Assembly (NCBI GenBank): GCA_024449915.1
Contig: JAMZAV010000317.1
Span: forward strand, 69,501 to 133,500
Length of the DNA: 64,000 bases
Reading direction: 5' to 3'
Origin: Sweltsa coloradensis
Lineage: Eukaryota; Arthropoda; Insecta; Plecoptera; Chloroperlidae
Under the pieces are notes generated by a model. It was not told the origin of the DNA. It saw only the letters and a program-made list of their open reading frames with translations, and ran no database searches. A program made the translations under genes and the position numbers. This document shows, piece by piece, positions 37,619 to 49,449 of the stretch (position 1 is the first letter of the stretch; every line of letters starts with the position of its first letter).

Positions 37619-38318
37619 TAAAGTGGACTTCACGGGAAGATTGGTCCGCAGGTACCAAGAATTTTCTCCTCTCTTTACCACCACCACCTTCCTGGCCCGA
37701 GCAGAGTGGACAAGAGGTAGATCGTATCTATTGTAATAGTCGCTCGACCCTTCTATTGATGGTCTCGAAACCATCCAATTAAATTATTTTTGCTTGAATA
37801 GAGTTAAATCCTTCCTTCCTTTCATGACGTAAACTGTTGTTATTTACCTTTTAAATGCCCTTTAATGTTAATGATTTTAACTTAAGTGTTTCACTGAAGT
37901 AAAATCAACACGAAAATGTTTTTGAATGCTAAAAATTGATTGAAAACTAAGAACTAAACAGTATAATATACAACACACTTCTTCATCAGAAGTGCTAAGA
38001 ATATTTTGTAAACATTGTTAGTTCTCAATCAATTTTTTGCGTTTAAAAACATTTTCGTGTTGATTTTACTTCAGGGAAACATTAAAGTTAAAATCATTAA
38101 CATTAAAGAACATTTAAAAGGTAAATTACAACAGTTTATGTAATGAAAAGAAAATTAATTTATCTCTATTCAAGGGTTTAGAGACCATCAATAGAAGGGT
38201 CGAGGATAGGTAAGATCTAAATCTTGTGCACACTGCCCGTCCGAGGAAGGTGGTGGTGGTAAAGAGGGGAGGAAATTCCTGGTACCTGCGGACCAATCTT
38301 CCCGTGAAGTCCACTTTA
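37619..38318. mobile_element. 700-bp near-complete palindrome (foldback or MITE-like)
   Basis: The left arm from TAAAGTGGACTTCACGGGAA is complementary to the right arm ending TTCCCGTGAAGTCCACTTTA. The arms run about 330 bases and meet near 37960-38010. Identity is roughly 80-90 percent with small indels. A TA target duplication around AAGTGGACTTC is possible. Minus-strand frames in both arms are related because the arms are copies. Confidence 0.88.
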
Positions 38319-40000
38319 GTATAAGTTGAAGATATGCGGCAGCATGCACTCCCCGCTTACATCTAGTAGGCCTAGGCGTCGCTGTGTTCATTCCCCTGCT
38401 CAGATAACGGAGCGCTTCAACTCGATGAAAGTATTTAAAATAATGCTCAATTACATTTTAGATTATGGTAACAACTGAAATGGGAGAGTGTGTTTTGAGT
38501 GAAACGATCACAGATACATGAATGGAAATAGGCCGACATACTTGGTAATTTGTATTATTTTTATAAACATATCATTCACTATCACTATCTTCAGATAATG
38601 TATTTGTTATAACGTATAATCCTATATAATATATCATCATCTTATTTTAATAATGTTTTATTGTTTGCAGTATTTTTTTATATTACATTTATTAATTTAA
38701 GTATAGTATAATTATTATAGAAGACGAAAATATATTTTCTTACACATTTCTTGAAAATAATGTTGGCCTAGCCATATGTGTTTTCTATGGAGACTGTTTC
38801 TTTCTCACGAGTCATGAGAGCTATTGTTTCGATCTCATATGAAGTAAGAATCAACATTTTGTTCACATTGAAGTCGAATAATTTCAAAAGAATCTGTTTG
38901 ACAATGAAAAGTAGTGAAAAGCAGTGACAACAATCACTACCAAAGGAATAATGCCACAAAAGATTCTGAGACCGGGAATCTCACATTTGTTTGCAAATGA
39001 AAACAAACACGAATGAATTTTCTACCCACAATTGCTTTGTTAAAAAATAAATCTTTTAAAAGTCCCTCAAAAGTAATTTCTTGAATGGTGAATTTAACGA
39101 CTCCAACGAGAATTGTTTCTCGTCGGTGTTCAACAGAAGGAAAAACGAAGGATCGTTTAGCTAAAAACAATCATTTTAAGATAAATTAGACAAGATTTCT
39201 TTTATTTAAGATGTGTTAATTAAACTTAAAACAACTCTATTTAGCCTCGCTAATCAATATTAATAACATTGTCGACAATCTAATTACTAACGGCACAATA
39301 CACTTAAGTAGGTACTCATTTCTAAAATGTGCCTTTGCATGTGCGATTGAAATTTGTTGCAATTGTTATATTTCATCTGAAATGATGCAAACATTCACCT
39401 CAGGCTATTTAAGCATCCATGTTTTAATTACAATCCTACTTTTCGCTACATAAGAAGCATAAAACTTTCTGTACCAAGAGGTGAGTACAATTTGTATTGT
39501 TTATTACCTATACAACTTGTATATGAAAAGTATGTCTGTAAACATCTCTTGCGTTTTATTCAGAGTATTAATTTGGCCGTTTCTTTTGCATCGCATCATA
39601 AAAAAGCTTAACGTGTACGCATGGTCTTTATGAAAGCTTGGCTCGTTGCATTGTCGTAAATCATGTCCACAGTCCCTCGGAACAAACGTTTCCATCCACC
39701 AGCATCAGAACATGACAAAAGCTCGGAGGTAAACACCAAGCTAAAATAGAGCTTTATGAAAAGCAGACAAAACACGATTGTGCTTTCACACTTTAAGTGT
39801 ATCTGTTCATAAATATACGACGTCAGTGTTGGTAACTCTCTGTTGAAAAAACCTTTTAGAAATATATTCATAACCGTGATGTGGTCTTATTGTGGAAACG
39901 AAGGCTCCCAATAAATTATTGCATTCACCAACCACTCTGCATAGAAGGTAGTGAGAATAGTAGCAAGACTTTCATTATAAGAGTGATTGATGTTGGCTGA
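38319..40000. other. Intergenic AT-rich DNA
   Basis: No gene recognised. Minus-strand frames at 38937-39170 and 39504-39871 show no family motif. Confidence 0.45.
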
Positions 40001-40001
40001 C

Positions 40002-40026
40002 AGGGGGGGGGGGGGGGGGGGGGGGG
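40002..40026. repeat. Poly-G tract
   Basis: About 24 consecutive G. Confidence 0.92.
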
Positions 40027-40690
40027 TCACGTAGCCTTTCAGATTGATGTGCGAATAGGCAATGAGATCACAGGAAATGAAAGTGGAAAAGGGGAAATAG
40101 AAACGAAGAAAGTGGTTAAAATTATATTCCGAATTTTTTTTGCGAATTTTTTTTAATGAGATATATGGTAAAAAATGTTGTGATCTGTCAAAAAATAAAT
40201 TGGTTGTGTTTTTCGTATACATCCGAGTCGCAGTGAAATATGTTTGGAGTGCGATTGGTGGGGAGGCTTTTGGGTATAGCTCGACCGATCTCTTCTCGAT
40301 TTAATTACGGACGAAATGTTACATTTTCCTTAACCCGCGGATCGATGTTAATCTACTTACTGATGAACGAGAAAAAAACTCCCAGGTTGAGCGTGTGCCG
40401 GTGAAATTTACATTCCGGGTCATTATAGTAGGCCTAGTCGGTTTCCGCGATATGGTTTTTGTAGCAATTATTGCAAAGTAGATGCCAGTCAAACTTTCCA
40501 AATGTTACGATGGGGTTATGTGATTCGCAGCTTATTGTGGCAACTCCGTGACAGTCGAACAAACATGTTCATGTTGAGGTTTGTCGGGGTAGGGTAGGTG
40601 GTGTCAGGCGAAGTGAAGCGTGTTTGAATCCTGCTCGTGGCTTTAATATCCTTCACCACGCGTCATCTCGGTCGTATAGTACAGGTTATT
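40027..40690. other. Intergenic DNA
   Basis: A T-arm-like GTGTTTGAATCC lies near 40620-40632, but no convincing tRNA-like context. No gene recognised. Confidence 0.4.
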
Positions 40691-40691
40691 T

Positions 40692-40990
40692 AAGCGAGCG
40701 AAGCGAGCGATTCCATTTTTTACTCTGCCGGAAAAAATAGTCACTGTTTTTTTTTGTATGTCTCGCCATAACGTTCGAACGGAGGCTCGGATCGAGTTGA
40801 AATTTTGACCATCCGCAAGCTTCGTTCTCGATTGAATGCCATTAGTTTTGTGGCAAAATCGTTAAAAAAGTTAAATGTTACATTAAAGTTAATCGAAAGT
40901 TTTTTTTTTCAAACTAAACGGCGACAAAATCTGAGGTGGCCAAATCATTTAGAATGTCCGTCCGGTCCCGAATATGTTAATTTTATTTTG
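40692..40990 (+). repeat. Probable 5' portion of a related AGCGAGCGAAGCGAGCG repeat
   Basis: Starts AAGCGAGCGAAGCGAGCGAT, then TTCCATTTTTTACTCTGCCGG. The short GAGCGAAGC reiteration is the same as at the 5' ends of the Helentron-like copies, but the body differs. Its right limit is unknown. Confidence 0.45.
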
Positions 40991-41691
40991 ATCCGATAAG
41001 TATAGTGTAGATGGAAATTACATTTTAACAAAAGTAACGTTACCATGGCAACGAAAAGTCACACGAGAATTCTGGCCACTATGCACTGCCACCTAGAAGT
41101 AATCAAAATACTATCGAGGAAGCATTACCAAAGAGTTAAAATAATTTTCCCAAAGAAATGATGTCAAGGTCCTCTAGATGGCGGTGGATTTTATTCACAA
41201 AGTGAAGATTTACGCACGGGTTTACCCATATACCTTGCCAATAATAAATAATATTGGAAACATGGCCCCGTGAACAGCGAACGACGCAAATTTCAAAATT
41301 TAAAAAATGTGCAATGTGGGTCTAGCTATAGCACGTGCTTGCTTATCAACGCGTCCAACTGAGCGCTTCCTAGTTGATAAAGACGTAGACAAATAAACCA
41401 CTACATGTCCATGATCACGAGTCCCGTAAAACAACGACTTACACCTAACTTCGCATCATACACAACTTGGCCAGGTAGACTCAGGCCAGGCTATCCTACA
41501 TAAACATGTCTTACCATCTTCCGAACTCTCAAGCTACAACGGTTCAAACATGAACTGTACAAATTTAGTTCTATAAAAGCTGTCTCAATGATTATCTTAC
41601 ATTTTATACTGTCTAGGAAAAAAAATGTTCTGTTGCTTAACATTGTTTGGTTCTTGTTTGAAACTTCATTACAATAATATTTTTACATATC
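40991..41691. other. Intergenic DNA
   Basis: No gene recognised. Confidence 0.4.
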
Positions 41692-41925
41692 ATGCGTTTA
41701 TGTAAAAAAAAATTTGAACTAAAGAATGATATAGGAAGAATGGGAAGACCTCGAGATAGGTGGAAAGATCAAGTACAGGCAGATGTGGAGGAGAGTGGAG
41801 AGGAGTGGGAAGTGGTTGAAGAGAGAGAAAGATGGTGGGAGGACAGGAAAAAGTGGAGAGAGTTGGTGTTACGACAAGAGAATGAGGAAGAAGATGAGGT
41901 GCCGAGCTTGGCAGGCCGGTGCTGA
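41692..41925 (+). pseudogene. C-terminal fragment of a LINE reverse transcriptase polyprotein
   Basis: The frame contains GRMGRPRDRWKDQV, then WEVVEERERWWEDRKKWREL. The GRP-x-RW-x-D-x-V..W..A/E..D(R)..W(R) pattern is typical of the tail of reverse transcriptase ORFs in RTE-, Jockey- and CR1-like LINEs and their insect relatives. The reverse transcriptase domain itself is absent upstream, so this is a 5'-truncated relic. The clade is not determined. Confidence 0.65.
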
Positions 41926-42008
41926 TTCGGTGATGCCCAAGATTTAGGTGGAAACACCCCTTTAACCTTTAACCAACTAAAAGATGTTGGAACAAAGTGT
42001 AGTGAAAA

Positions 42009-42029
42009 ATATATATATATATATATATC
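42009..42029. repeat. AT dinucleotide microsatellite
   Basis: About ten AT units just downstream of the LINE fragment. It could be its decayed 3' tail. Confidence 0.85.
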
Positions 42030-43312
42030 ATGCGTTTCTTAATAAATAATCTTAATTAAAATTTTAGATCCCATTTTAAAATAGGTAGCAAAAAGAATAC
42101 GAAGGTTGAAAATTGTTTTATCGTGCAATTAATAATTGTATAATGTATGATTTACGGAAATGTACAAACAATATCCTTGAAAATACATAAAAATGTATTT
42201 ATTTAAAACAAAATGTGTTCTGAGACCATATCTCACAATTGTTCTTCGTTACTACAGTAATGAGAGAGAACAAACAATGCAGGTGCAGAACTTTTGCTTA
42301 CATTTATGAAAATGTGGCCTGGATTGATCCTAATACGAAAAGATGTCACCAATATTTGTACGACGCATAATGTTCAACTAGCCTGGAGGTATACAATGAA
42401 AAACACAATTTAGCACACTGATATCGTCCCCACTGAACTCCAATGGATCCGTACATGGTTTGTCATTTAGCAATTGATGCATGTTCGCGTATGAAACTTT
42501 GCTCACTTGTCAAAACTAAATGAATACAGATTTTTTTATGTTGAACCGCGATATATAATTTTTTAATGTTTTAATATGACACATCCAAAACTGATTTGAT
42601 AAATTCCATTTAACTTGAATTACTTTGCAATACTTACGACCACACAGTTCCGTTATACTTCCATCACAACAGCCTCTGGACGATGGATCTGATGAGTTGT
42701 CCGTGGCTATTACGCGTATCCTGTGCTATATCGCTTCAACCCTTCAACCTTACCCGATGTAGCCAACACTCTCAAGATCAGGGAATCGACCTTCTACCAC
42801 CGCGAGTACCGTCAGCTCCCCCCCCCCCCCCGAACCCGCGGTTTCCACGGCCTCTGTATTCAAGTCATGTTCTTAAAAACCCTCCACAACAACAGCCCTA
42901 CATAAAGGCGGTTGCAACTTTTCCTAACAACTTAATCGCAACTTTTTGACGTGTTTGACATCCTAATTTCCTATTCTGCCGTGTACCAGTCAAACAATCC
43001 CTTCTTTTGAAGTAACTCGTCAAAGAGCTGACACATTTCACGGCAAGCTATTGATTTAAATTTGCAGAGCTCTTTGATATTTTAAGCAGTGCACATTTGA
43101 AATGTGGCTTCTTTTAACCGTCGCCAACGCAGAACTGAAATATACATAGACATATACGTCACAGACTATGCAGCGATAACGTACGTTTCGATGAAATATC
43201 TGCCACTTAAATTATGTGAATGTTTATTTTGGAACAGTTATTAGATGGTGATATAGGAAAATGATGTCATCAATATTTTACTGGCATCTTCAGGTCCTAA
43301 TGAACTGCAAAG
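42030..43312. other. Intergenic DNA
   Basis: Poly-C at about 42818-42829. Frames at 42683-42949 are not recognised. Confidence 0.45.
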
Positions 43313-43458
43313 TTACCATTTTACTGGTCGAAATATACGGTACTTCGGTACGGGGGATTTAGGGCGCTAAAACTACTTATACTAATACTGTTTGGTGATT
43401 TCTAGTTTCAACAAATCGTTTTATATCATACCGTGTATTTCGACCAGTAAAATGGTTA
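43313..43458. mobile_element. 146-bp inverted-repeat element
   Basis: TTACCATTTTACTGGTCGAA..TACGGTA is complementary over about 30 bases to TACCGTG..TTCGACCAGTAAAATGGTTA, with a 90-base spacer. A MITE or a hairpin-forming repeat is likely. The target duplication is uncertain. Confidence 0.75.
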
Positions 43459-43654
43459 GCCCAAAAATGTTAATGATTCTTTTAAAATATTGTATTGTGA
43501 CAAACGTGATTACGCCGATCTTCATTCAGCGATACGAACAAAACAATCAACACTATTGAGACGTCCCTCTCAATAATACACGTTACATTTGAACTTTGTT
43601 CTGAAAGCTACGAAATGCTTAAAAATCTAAGTGCGCCTGCACCTGAGTGAAAAC

Positions 43655-44162
43655 ATTGTAAGTTAACGAACAAGGTACCGATCCCATTCAAAGAACTCAC
43701 AACCAACCAAGATTCGCAGTAAACGGTGGATTCGGAACATGAAAAGAAACGAACTATATACCCATCCCAATCAAAGATATCACAACCAACCAAGGTTCGC
43801 TGTGAATGGTGGATTAGAAACATAGAAAGTAATCGAACTAGGTACCGGTTAAAATCAAAGAACTCACAACCAACCAAGATTCGCTGTAAACGATTGATTC
43901 GAAACATTGTAAATAAACGAACTTGGTACCGATCCCATTCAAAGAACTCACAACCAACCAAGATTCGCAGTAAACGGTGGATTAGAAACATAGAAAGTAA
44001 TCGAACTAGGTACCGGTTAAAATCAAAAAACTCACAACCAACCAAGATTCGCTGTAAACGATTGATTCGGAACATTGTAAATAAACGAACTTGGTACCGA
44101 TCCCAATCAAAGAACTCACAACCAACCAAGATTCGCTGTAAACGGTGGATTCGAAACATTAT
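43655..44162. repeat. 84-bp satellite, left block (about 6 units, dimeric order)
   Basis: The unit contains ACGAAC(T)TGGTACCGATCCC, AAGAACTCACAACCAACC and AAGATTCGC(A/T)GTAAACG, repeating every 84 bases. Units alternate between a GGTACCGATCCC form and a GGTACCGGTTAAAATC form, giving a 168-bp dimer. It is the same satellite, in the same orientation, as 48055-48890. Because 84 is 28 codons, long frames stay open on both strands; these are not genes. Confidence 0.95.
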
Positions 44163-45232
44163 AGTGCGGCGGTCGAAGGCTAAAAAGACGCATATTTCAG
44201 CTTTGACCCATACAGGCGGTACTATTTCGCGAAACCAAAATAAAATCGTCGGCTACTTCATCACCCACTAGAAAAATGACGTTGTGGTCTCGAAATGCGT
44301 GTACGTCATAGATTTACGACGCCATCTTGGATGCGCGGCGTCGATCGCACTTTGCGTTATAAATCATGTTGTAAATTCTGTAATTTTTTTATTTAAAAAA
44401 TCAAATTTAGCGCGTTGTATTCACAAGACTTGGACGCTCATTATGCTTGAATTTAATTTTGGATTGAACAATAAGTCAAGGTGAAAAATCAACAATGGCG
44501 GGGAAAATAAACATTTTCAGAATTACACTAAAATGTTCTATATTTTTTTACAGTTAAACCATCAACATTTTCTTAAGACACGGGGATAGATTTTGATTGC
44601 GGAATACATTTGTGAACACGTCCGTATTTTTCATTTTGCTTAAATGCAAATACTTTGGTCGCTTTGGTGGTAAACGTGATGAAAAGCGTAGCGTGCGGCA
44701 AGCTACAAAACTGGTCGAATCCTTATTGTTGGATACATTGTTATACAGATCCTGGCCAATAGAGACGTGGAATCTTGACCTGGTCGAGTTTTCTCTTCCT
44801 ATCCTGTTAGTGTATACCTTGAGGATAAAACAAATCTTGGGTAGACATTTGTAATTTTGGGCAAAATATTTTTACGACGCCATCTTGTTTTAGGCATATG
44901 CATATAGTACACGCTTTTGATTTTGATTTGTTTTCTATTATAATTATGACAGTTTTAACAAACCTGACGTGTTATTTGGATTTTTCATAAAATTTCCTAT
45001 TTATTGATACAAATTTTGTCATCCTAGGACTATTATGAAATTATTTATATGAAATTACATTTTATTAGTCCTTCAGCCAAGTACAATATTTAAGTGTGTT
45101 TGATGACGGACGAATAAATGTTCACATATTCATAAATAATGTTATTGGAAAATTATTTGTTCATAGAGTTGTCTTAGGTTTGTCCCATGACACTAATGGT
45201 AGCCATTTTACAAGATGGCCACCAAATATATT
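44163..45232 (+). repeat. Left 1.07-kb terminal inverted repeat
   Basis: Pairs with 46988-48049. An 85-codon frame at 44597-44854 is amino-acid-identical to 47367-47624 on the other arm. Other segments (44370-44500) show several substitutions and indels, so identity is patchy. I do not regard the frame as a gene, although its perfect conservation is notable. Confidence 0.9.
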
Positions 45233-45935
45233 GTATAGACATTTATGATAGAAAGTTAAATTGGGTAAACATATAATAGTTCTTGTCGATCATTGGAAAA
45301 CGAATTTCCATTAATACCATTACAAATAAAACGCAGTGACAGTAATGGCGACTATTTTAGAAGATGACCGCCAAATATATTTTTCTTAACGTAGTCTTTT
45401 AACAGGATCTTGAAATTTAATACACACATGGGGCATGATATTAGAATCAGTTTTTTTTTATGTAGCCATATGAAATTGGCGCTGTGGAAGCCATTTTGCG
45501 AAATTAAATGTTTGGTTTAGATTTTGTAATGTACAATGCTTCTTGTTTTATGTGCATGATAGGACAAACGCTTTTGAATAGCTTTCAAATAAAACCAACT
45601 AATTTGTAAATATTTTACTTGCATTGAGATGTAATGTATAGTTTGCACGAATGAATATTCACGAAATAACTAAATTGGTTATGCCAACTGGTACCTTATG
45701 AGCAGAGGTTAGGTATTTGTGGTAAGAACGTAATTTTACCTTAATATCCTGCATTGGTCCCACTGTGTAAATTTGAGATTGCATTTTTTTTAAAACAATC
45801 CAATTGCATGCCCCATGTGTATTCGTATTCATGCATTCTGCTCGATCGTAATTACTCACATTAATTTGTACAACGCTCCGGAAAAAATTAAAAATGAAAT
45901 ATGAGAATTCTAAAATACACAAAATACTGACATTT

Positions 45936-46490
45936 TTGGATGAGCGAAACGAAGACTTCAATTTCACTGACCCCTCAAAATATTTAGCTCCAATGTTTTT
46001 ATTGTTTGTTTGTTTTTTTTTATTTATTTTCTACCGGGCAAACGGCATATACGATCTTGATGAAAATTGGAGGGGACCATCGAAATCTCGAACTTAGACC
46101 TGCCAAGTTTTTGGGTACAATCGAAGAAATATTTCTCATGAATATCGTACTTTTACGATTTTTTTTCGATTTTAAGTGCGATATTTTCGTAACATTTGGG
46201 CCGATTCCTACCAAACGGGTAGGGCTACAACGTTCATATTTTGTATGGACATTAAGGTAATGGTAATGTATTGCTTTTTGAAAGAAAATAGATAAAAAGT
46301 TTACCAGAATCCATAGAATAAAGGTTTTAATATTAATATGAGTTTTTAAAGGTTTATAATAACAATTAACAAGAAACAATAGAAACTTGACAACAATCAC
46401 CTACAATGCATTCAAAAAGAACTTGCAAAGGAAAAGTGATCCCACGCAAATTAAAAACTTATTAAAAAAGCTCCTACATCAACGCGACTA
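45936..46490 (+). mobile_element. Helitron/Helentron-like element, copy F, nested in the long-TIR element
   Basis: It starts TTTGGATGAGCGAAACGAAG, has a body as in A, D and E, and ends CATCAACGCGACT followed by an A run. It lacks the CCTAG terminus, like the D subtype. Confidence 0.75.
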
Positions 46491-46519
46491 AAAAAAAAAT
46501 ATCACGTCAACCATAACAC

Positions 46520-46710
46520 TTGCTTTTTGTTTGCATTGTAGGTGATTATTATCAAGTTTCTATAGTAACTTGTTTATTATATAGTACATGAAAAAAGCTT
46601 ATATTATTAAAACCTTTATTTCAATGCTTTTCAGCTATTTTTAAAAACAATTTCTTTCAAATGCACTACACAGCCATAATCGCTCACTCTCGTTTGGTCA
46701 GAATTGCTGG
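46520..46710 (-). repeat. Partial inverted copy of the same Helentron-like family
   Basis: TGTAGGTGATTATTATCAAG, TTTCTATAGTAACTTG, AAAACCTTTATTTC and CTCGTTTGGTCAGAATTG match, in opposite orientation, the 3' half of copies A and D. Confidence 0.65.
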
Positions 46711-46987
46711 CCAATTGACGAATAAGACAATAAGACGAATAAGTAGTAACCAGCGTGTTCACCACATATAAAAAAAGAAGGATTAATTATCGTACCCCAA
46801 TCAAATTTGGCATTGTGTTATCAGGTACCTACATTTCCTCGACTATGTGTTTTAGGGTTCATAACACTAATCATGATGACTGAGTGACACCTCCAAAACA
46901 CACCAACTCGGATTGCTGCATAATGTGCATGAGTGTGTAAGCACACCGTTGCTCGGATGCGGCGCACTAACGGGCACTTAGATAGTA

Positions 46988-48049
46988 CATTATATTTGGC
47001 GGCCATCTTGTAAAATGGCTACCATTAGTGTCATGGGACAAACCTAAGACAACTCTATGTAAAAATAATTTTCCAATAACATTCTTTATGAATATGCGAA
47101 CATTAATTCGTCCGTCATCAAACACACTTAAATATTGTACTTGGCTGAAGGACTAATAAAATGTAATTTCATATAAATAATTTCATAATAGTCCTAGGAT
47201 GACAAAATTTGTATCAATAAATAGGAAATTTTATGAAAAATCCAAATAACACGTCAGGTTTGTTAAAACTGTCATAATTATAATAGAAAACAAATCAAAA
47301 TCAAAAGCGTGTACTATATGCATATGCCTAAAACAAGATGGCGTCGTAAAAATATTTTGCCCAAAATTACAAATGTCTACCCAAGATTTGTTTTATCCTC
47401 AAGGTATACACTAACAGGATAGGAAGAGAAAACTCGACCAGGTCAAGATTCCACGTCTCTATTGGCCAGGATCTGTATAACAATGTATCCAACAATAAGG
47501 ATTCGACCAGTTTTGTAGCTTGCCGCACGCTACGCTTTTCATCACGTTTACCACCAAAGCGACCAAAGTATTTGCATTTAAGCAAAATGAAAAATACGGA
47601 CGTGTTCACAAATGTATTCCGCAATCAAAATCTATCCCCGTGTCTTAAGAAAATGTTGATGGTTTAACTGTAAAAAAATATAGAACATTTTAGTGTAATT
47701 CTGAAAATGTTAATTTTCCCCGCAATTGTTGATTTTTCACCTTGACTTATTGTTGCAATCCGAAATAAAAATTAAGCATAATGAACGCCCATGTCTTGTG
47801 AACACAACGCGCTAAATTTGATTTTTTAAATCCAAAAATTACAGAATTTACAACATGATTTATAACGCAAAGTGCGATCGACGCCGCGCATCCAAGATGG
47901 CGTCGTAAATCTATGACGTACACGCATTTCAAGACCACAACGTCATTTTTCTAGTGGGTGATGAAGTAGCCGACGATTTTATTTTGGTTTCGCGAAATAG
48001 TACCGCCTGTATGGGTCAAAGCTGAAATTTCGGATTCGACCGCCGCACT
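46988..48049 (-). repeat. Right 1.06-kb terminal inverted repeat
   Basis: Inverted counterpart of 44163-45232. Its inner end is near TATATTTGGCGGCCATCTTG. Contains the 47367-47624 frame identical to the left arm. Confidence 0.9.
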
Positions 48050-48054
48050 ATTAT

Positions 48055-48890
48055 AAGTAAACGAACTTGGTACCGATCCCAATCCAAAAACTCACAACCA
48101 ACCAAGATTCGCAGTAAACGGTGGATTCGAAACATTGTAAATAAACGAACTAGGTACCGATCCCAATCAAAGAACTCACAACCAACCAAGATTCGCAGTA
48201 AACGGTGGATTCGGAACATTGTAAATAAACGAACTTGGTACCGATCCCAATCAAAGAACTCACAACCAACCAAGATTCGCAGTAAACGGTGGATTCGGAA
48301 CATTGTAAATAAACGAACTTGGTACCGATCCCATTCAAAGAACTCACAACCAACCAAGATTCGCAGTAAACGGTGGATTCGGAACATTGTAAATAAACGA
48401 ACTTGGTACCGATCCCATTCAAAGAACTCGCAACCAATTAAGATTCGCAGTAAACGGTGGATTCGGAACATTGTAAGTAAACGAACTAGGTACCGATCCC
48501 AATCAAAGAACTCACAACCAACCAAGATTCGCAGTAAACGGTGGATTCGAAACATTGTAAATAAACGAACTAGGTACCGATCCCAATCAAAGAACTCACA
48601 ACCAACCAAGATCGCAGTAAACGGTGGATTCGAAACATTGAAATAAACGAACTATTACCGATCCCAATCAAAGAACTCACAACCAACCAAGATTCGCAGT
48701 AAACGGTGGATTCGAAACATTGTAAATAAACGAACTATATACCGATCCCAATCAAAGAACTCACAACCAACCAAGATTCGCAGTAAACGGTGGATTCGGA
48801 ACATTGTAAATAAACGAACTTGGTACCGATCCCAATCAAAGAACTCACAACCAACCAAGATTCGCAGTAAACGGTGGATTCGGAGACTAA
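48055..48890. repeat. 84-bp satellite, right block (about 10 units)
   Basis: ACGAAC recurs at 48061, 48145, 48229, 48313, 48397, 48481, 48565 and onward. More homogeneous than the left block. One unit (about 48610-48655) has small deletions that break the frame. The 197-codon minus-strand frame is the satellite read in phase. Confidence 0.95.
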
Positions 48891-49120
48891 AAGCAGGGCC
48901 ACAACCGCTCCAGTCCGTGGTCCGTTCCGTGGCCAGAGTGCTGAGAGTAATAACTTCGGTACCGTCCCAAGAGCCGCGCGCTAGGCGCTCCGCTCACGGC
49001 CGTACGACCAGGTGCTACACTCGGTTCACCAGTTCCATTCTGTTTCTCGACCCCATAGTGGGACAATTTTTATAGGCGTTGCTCTCTTCAATTGGAACTG
49101 TCTTCTACTCCGGCCTTCAA
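48891..49120. other. GC-rich spacer
   Basis: Unusually GC-rich for the window, with GGTCCGTTCCGTGGCC and GCCGCGCGCTAGGCGCTCC. The latter recalls GGCCGCGCGCTAGGCTCC at about 16286. Possibly the 5' continuation of the LINE-like repeat that follows. Confidence 0.4.
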
Positions 49121-49449
49121 ATGCCAACTCGACACCTTCTCGTGGTTTGGCCCGTGAATAGGGGAGTTTCACTCCCTGAAACTAATGGCGAGCTCTGGGT
49201 CGTCGTCGGGGAACCCTTTCCCTTTGACTACCTCCCCGACGGCGACGACAAAGACCACACGGACGGATGATGACACAGACGGAGACGACCACGACGTGGG
49301 GGAACCCCTGCCCTCCCCATATGCTTGTGGCTGGTTCTGACCAGCACAGGCCTGTCCACCCCTTGTCCCCCCGCGTCATCCCTTACGTCCCTCCCTTCGT
49401 CTCGATTAGCCAAGTTGCATAAATATGAGACGTTAAGCAATATCCAATA
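49121..49449 (+). mobile_element. LINE-like 3' end, copy 2
   Basis: Closely matches 19262-19602 from AACTCGACACCTTCTCGTGG to GACGTTAAGCAATATCCAAT. The CAAT tail is reduced to a single unit. Confidence 0.75.

Larger units (their letters stand above)
44163..48049. mobile_element. 3.9-kb element with 1.06-kb terminal inverted repeats inserted in the satellite
   Basis: It starts AGTGCGGCGGTCGAA and ends TTCGACCGCCGCACT. Both sides carry ATTAT (44158-44162 and 48050-48054). Deleting one ATTAT and the element restores a satellite unit (GAAACATTATAAGTAAACG against GAAACATTGTAAATAAACG). The left arm is 44163 to about 45232 and the right arm is about 46988-48049. The middle holds degenerate GGC..ATTTT..AAGATGGC sub-repeats and a Helentron-like insertion. 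No transposase is visible, so it is non-autonomous. Long inverted ends recall Polinton or foldback elements, but a 5-base duplication does not match the Polinton 6-base rule. Confidence 0.9.

Noticed and set aside
43608..44271. Overlapping 180-codon genes on both strands with a repeated motif
   Set aside because: An 84-bp satellite read in phase; several frames stay open on both strands, which is expected for a 28-codon period.
48016..48858. Repeat protein of up to 197 residues
   Set aside because: Same satellite; frames are broken by small deletions near 48610-48655 and there is no start or promoter context.
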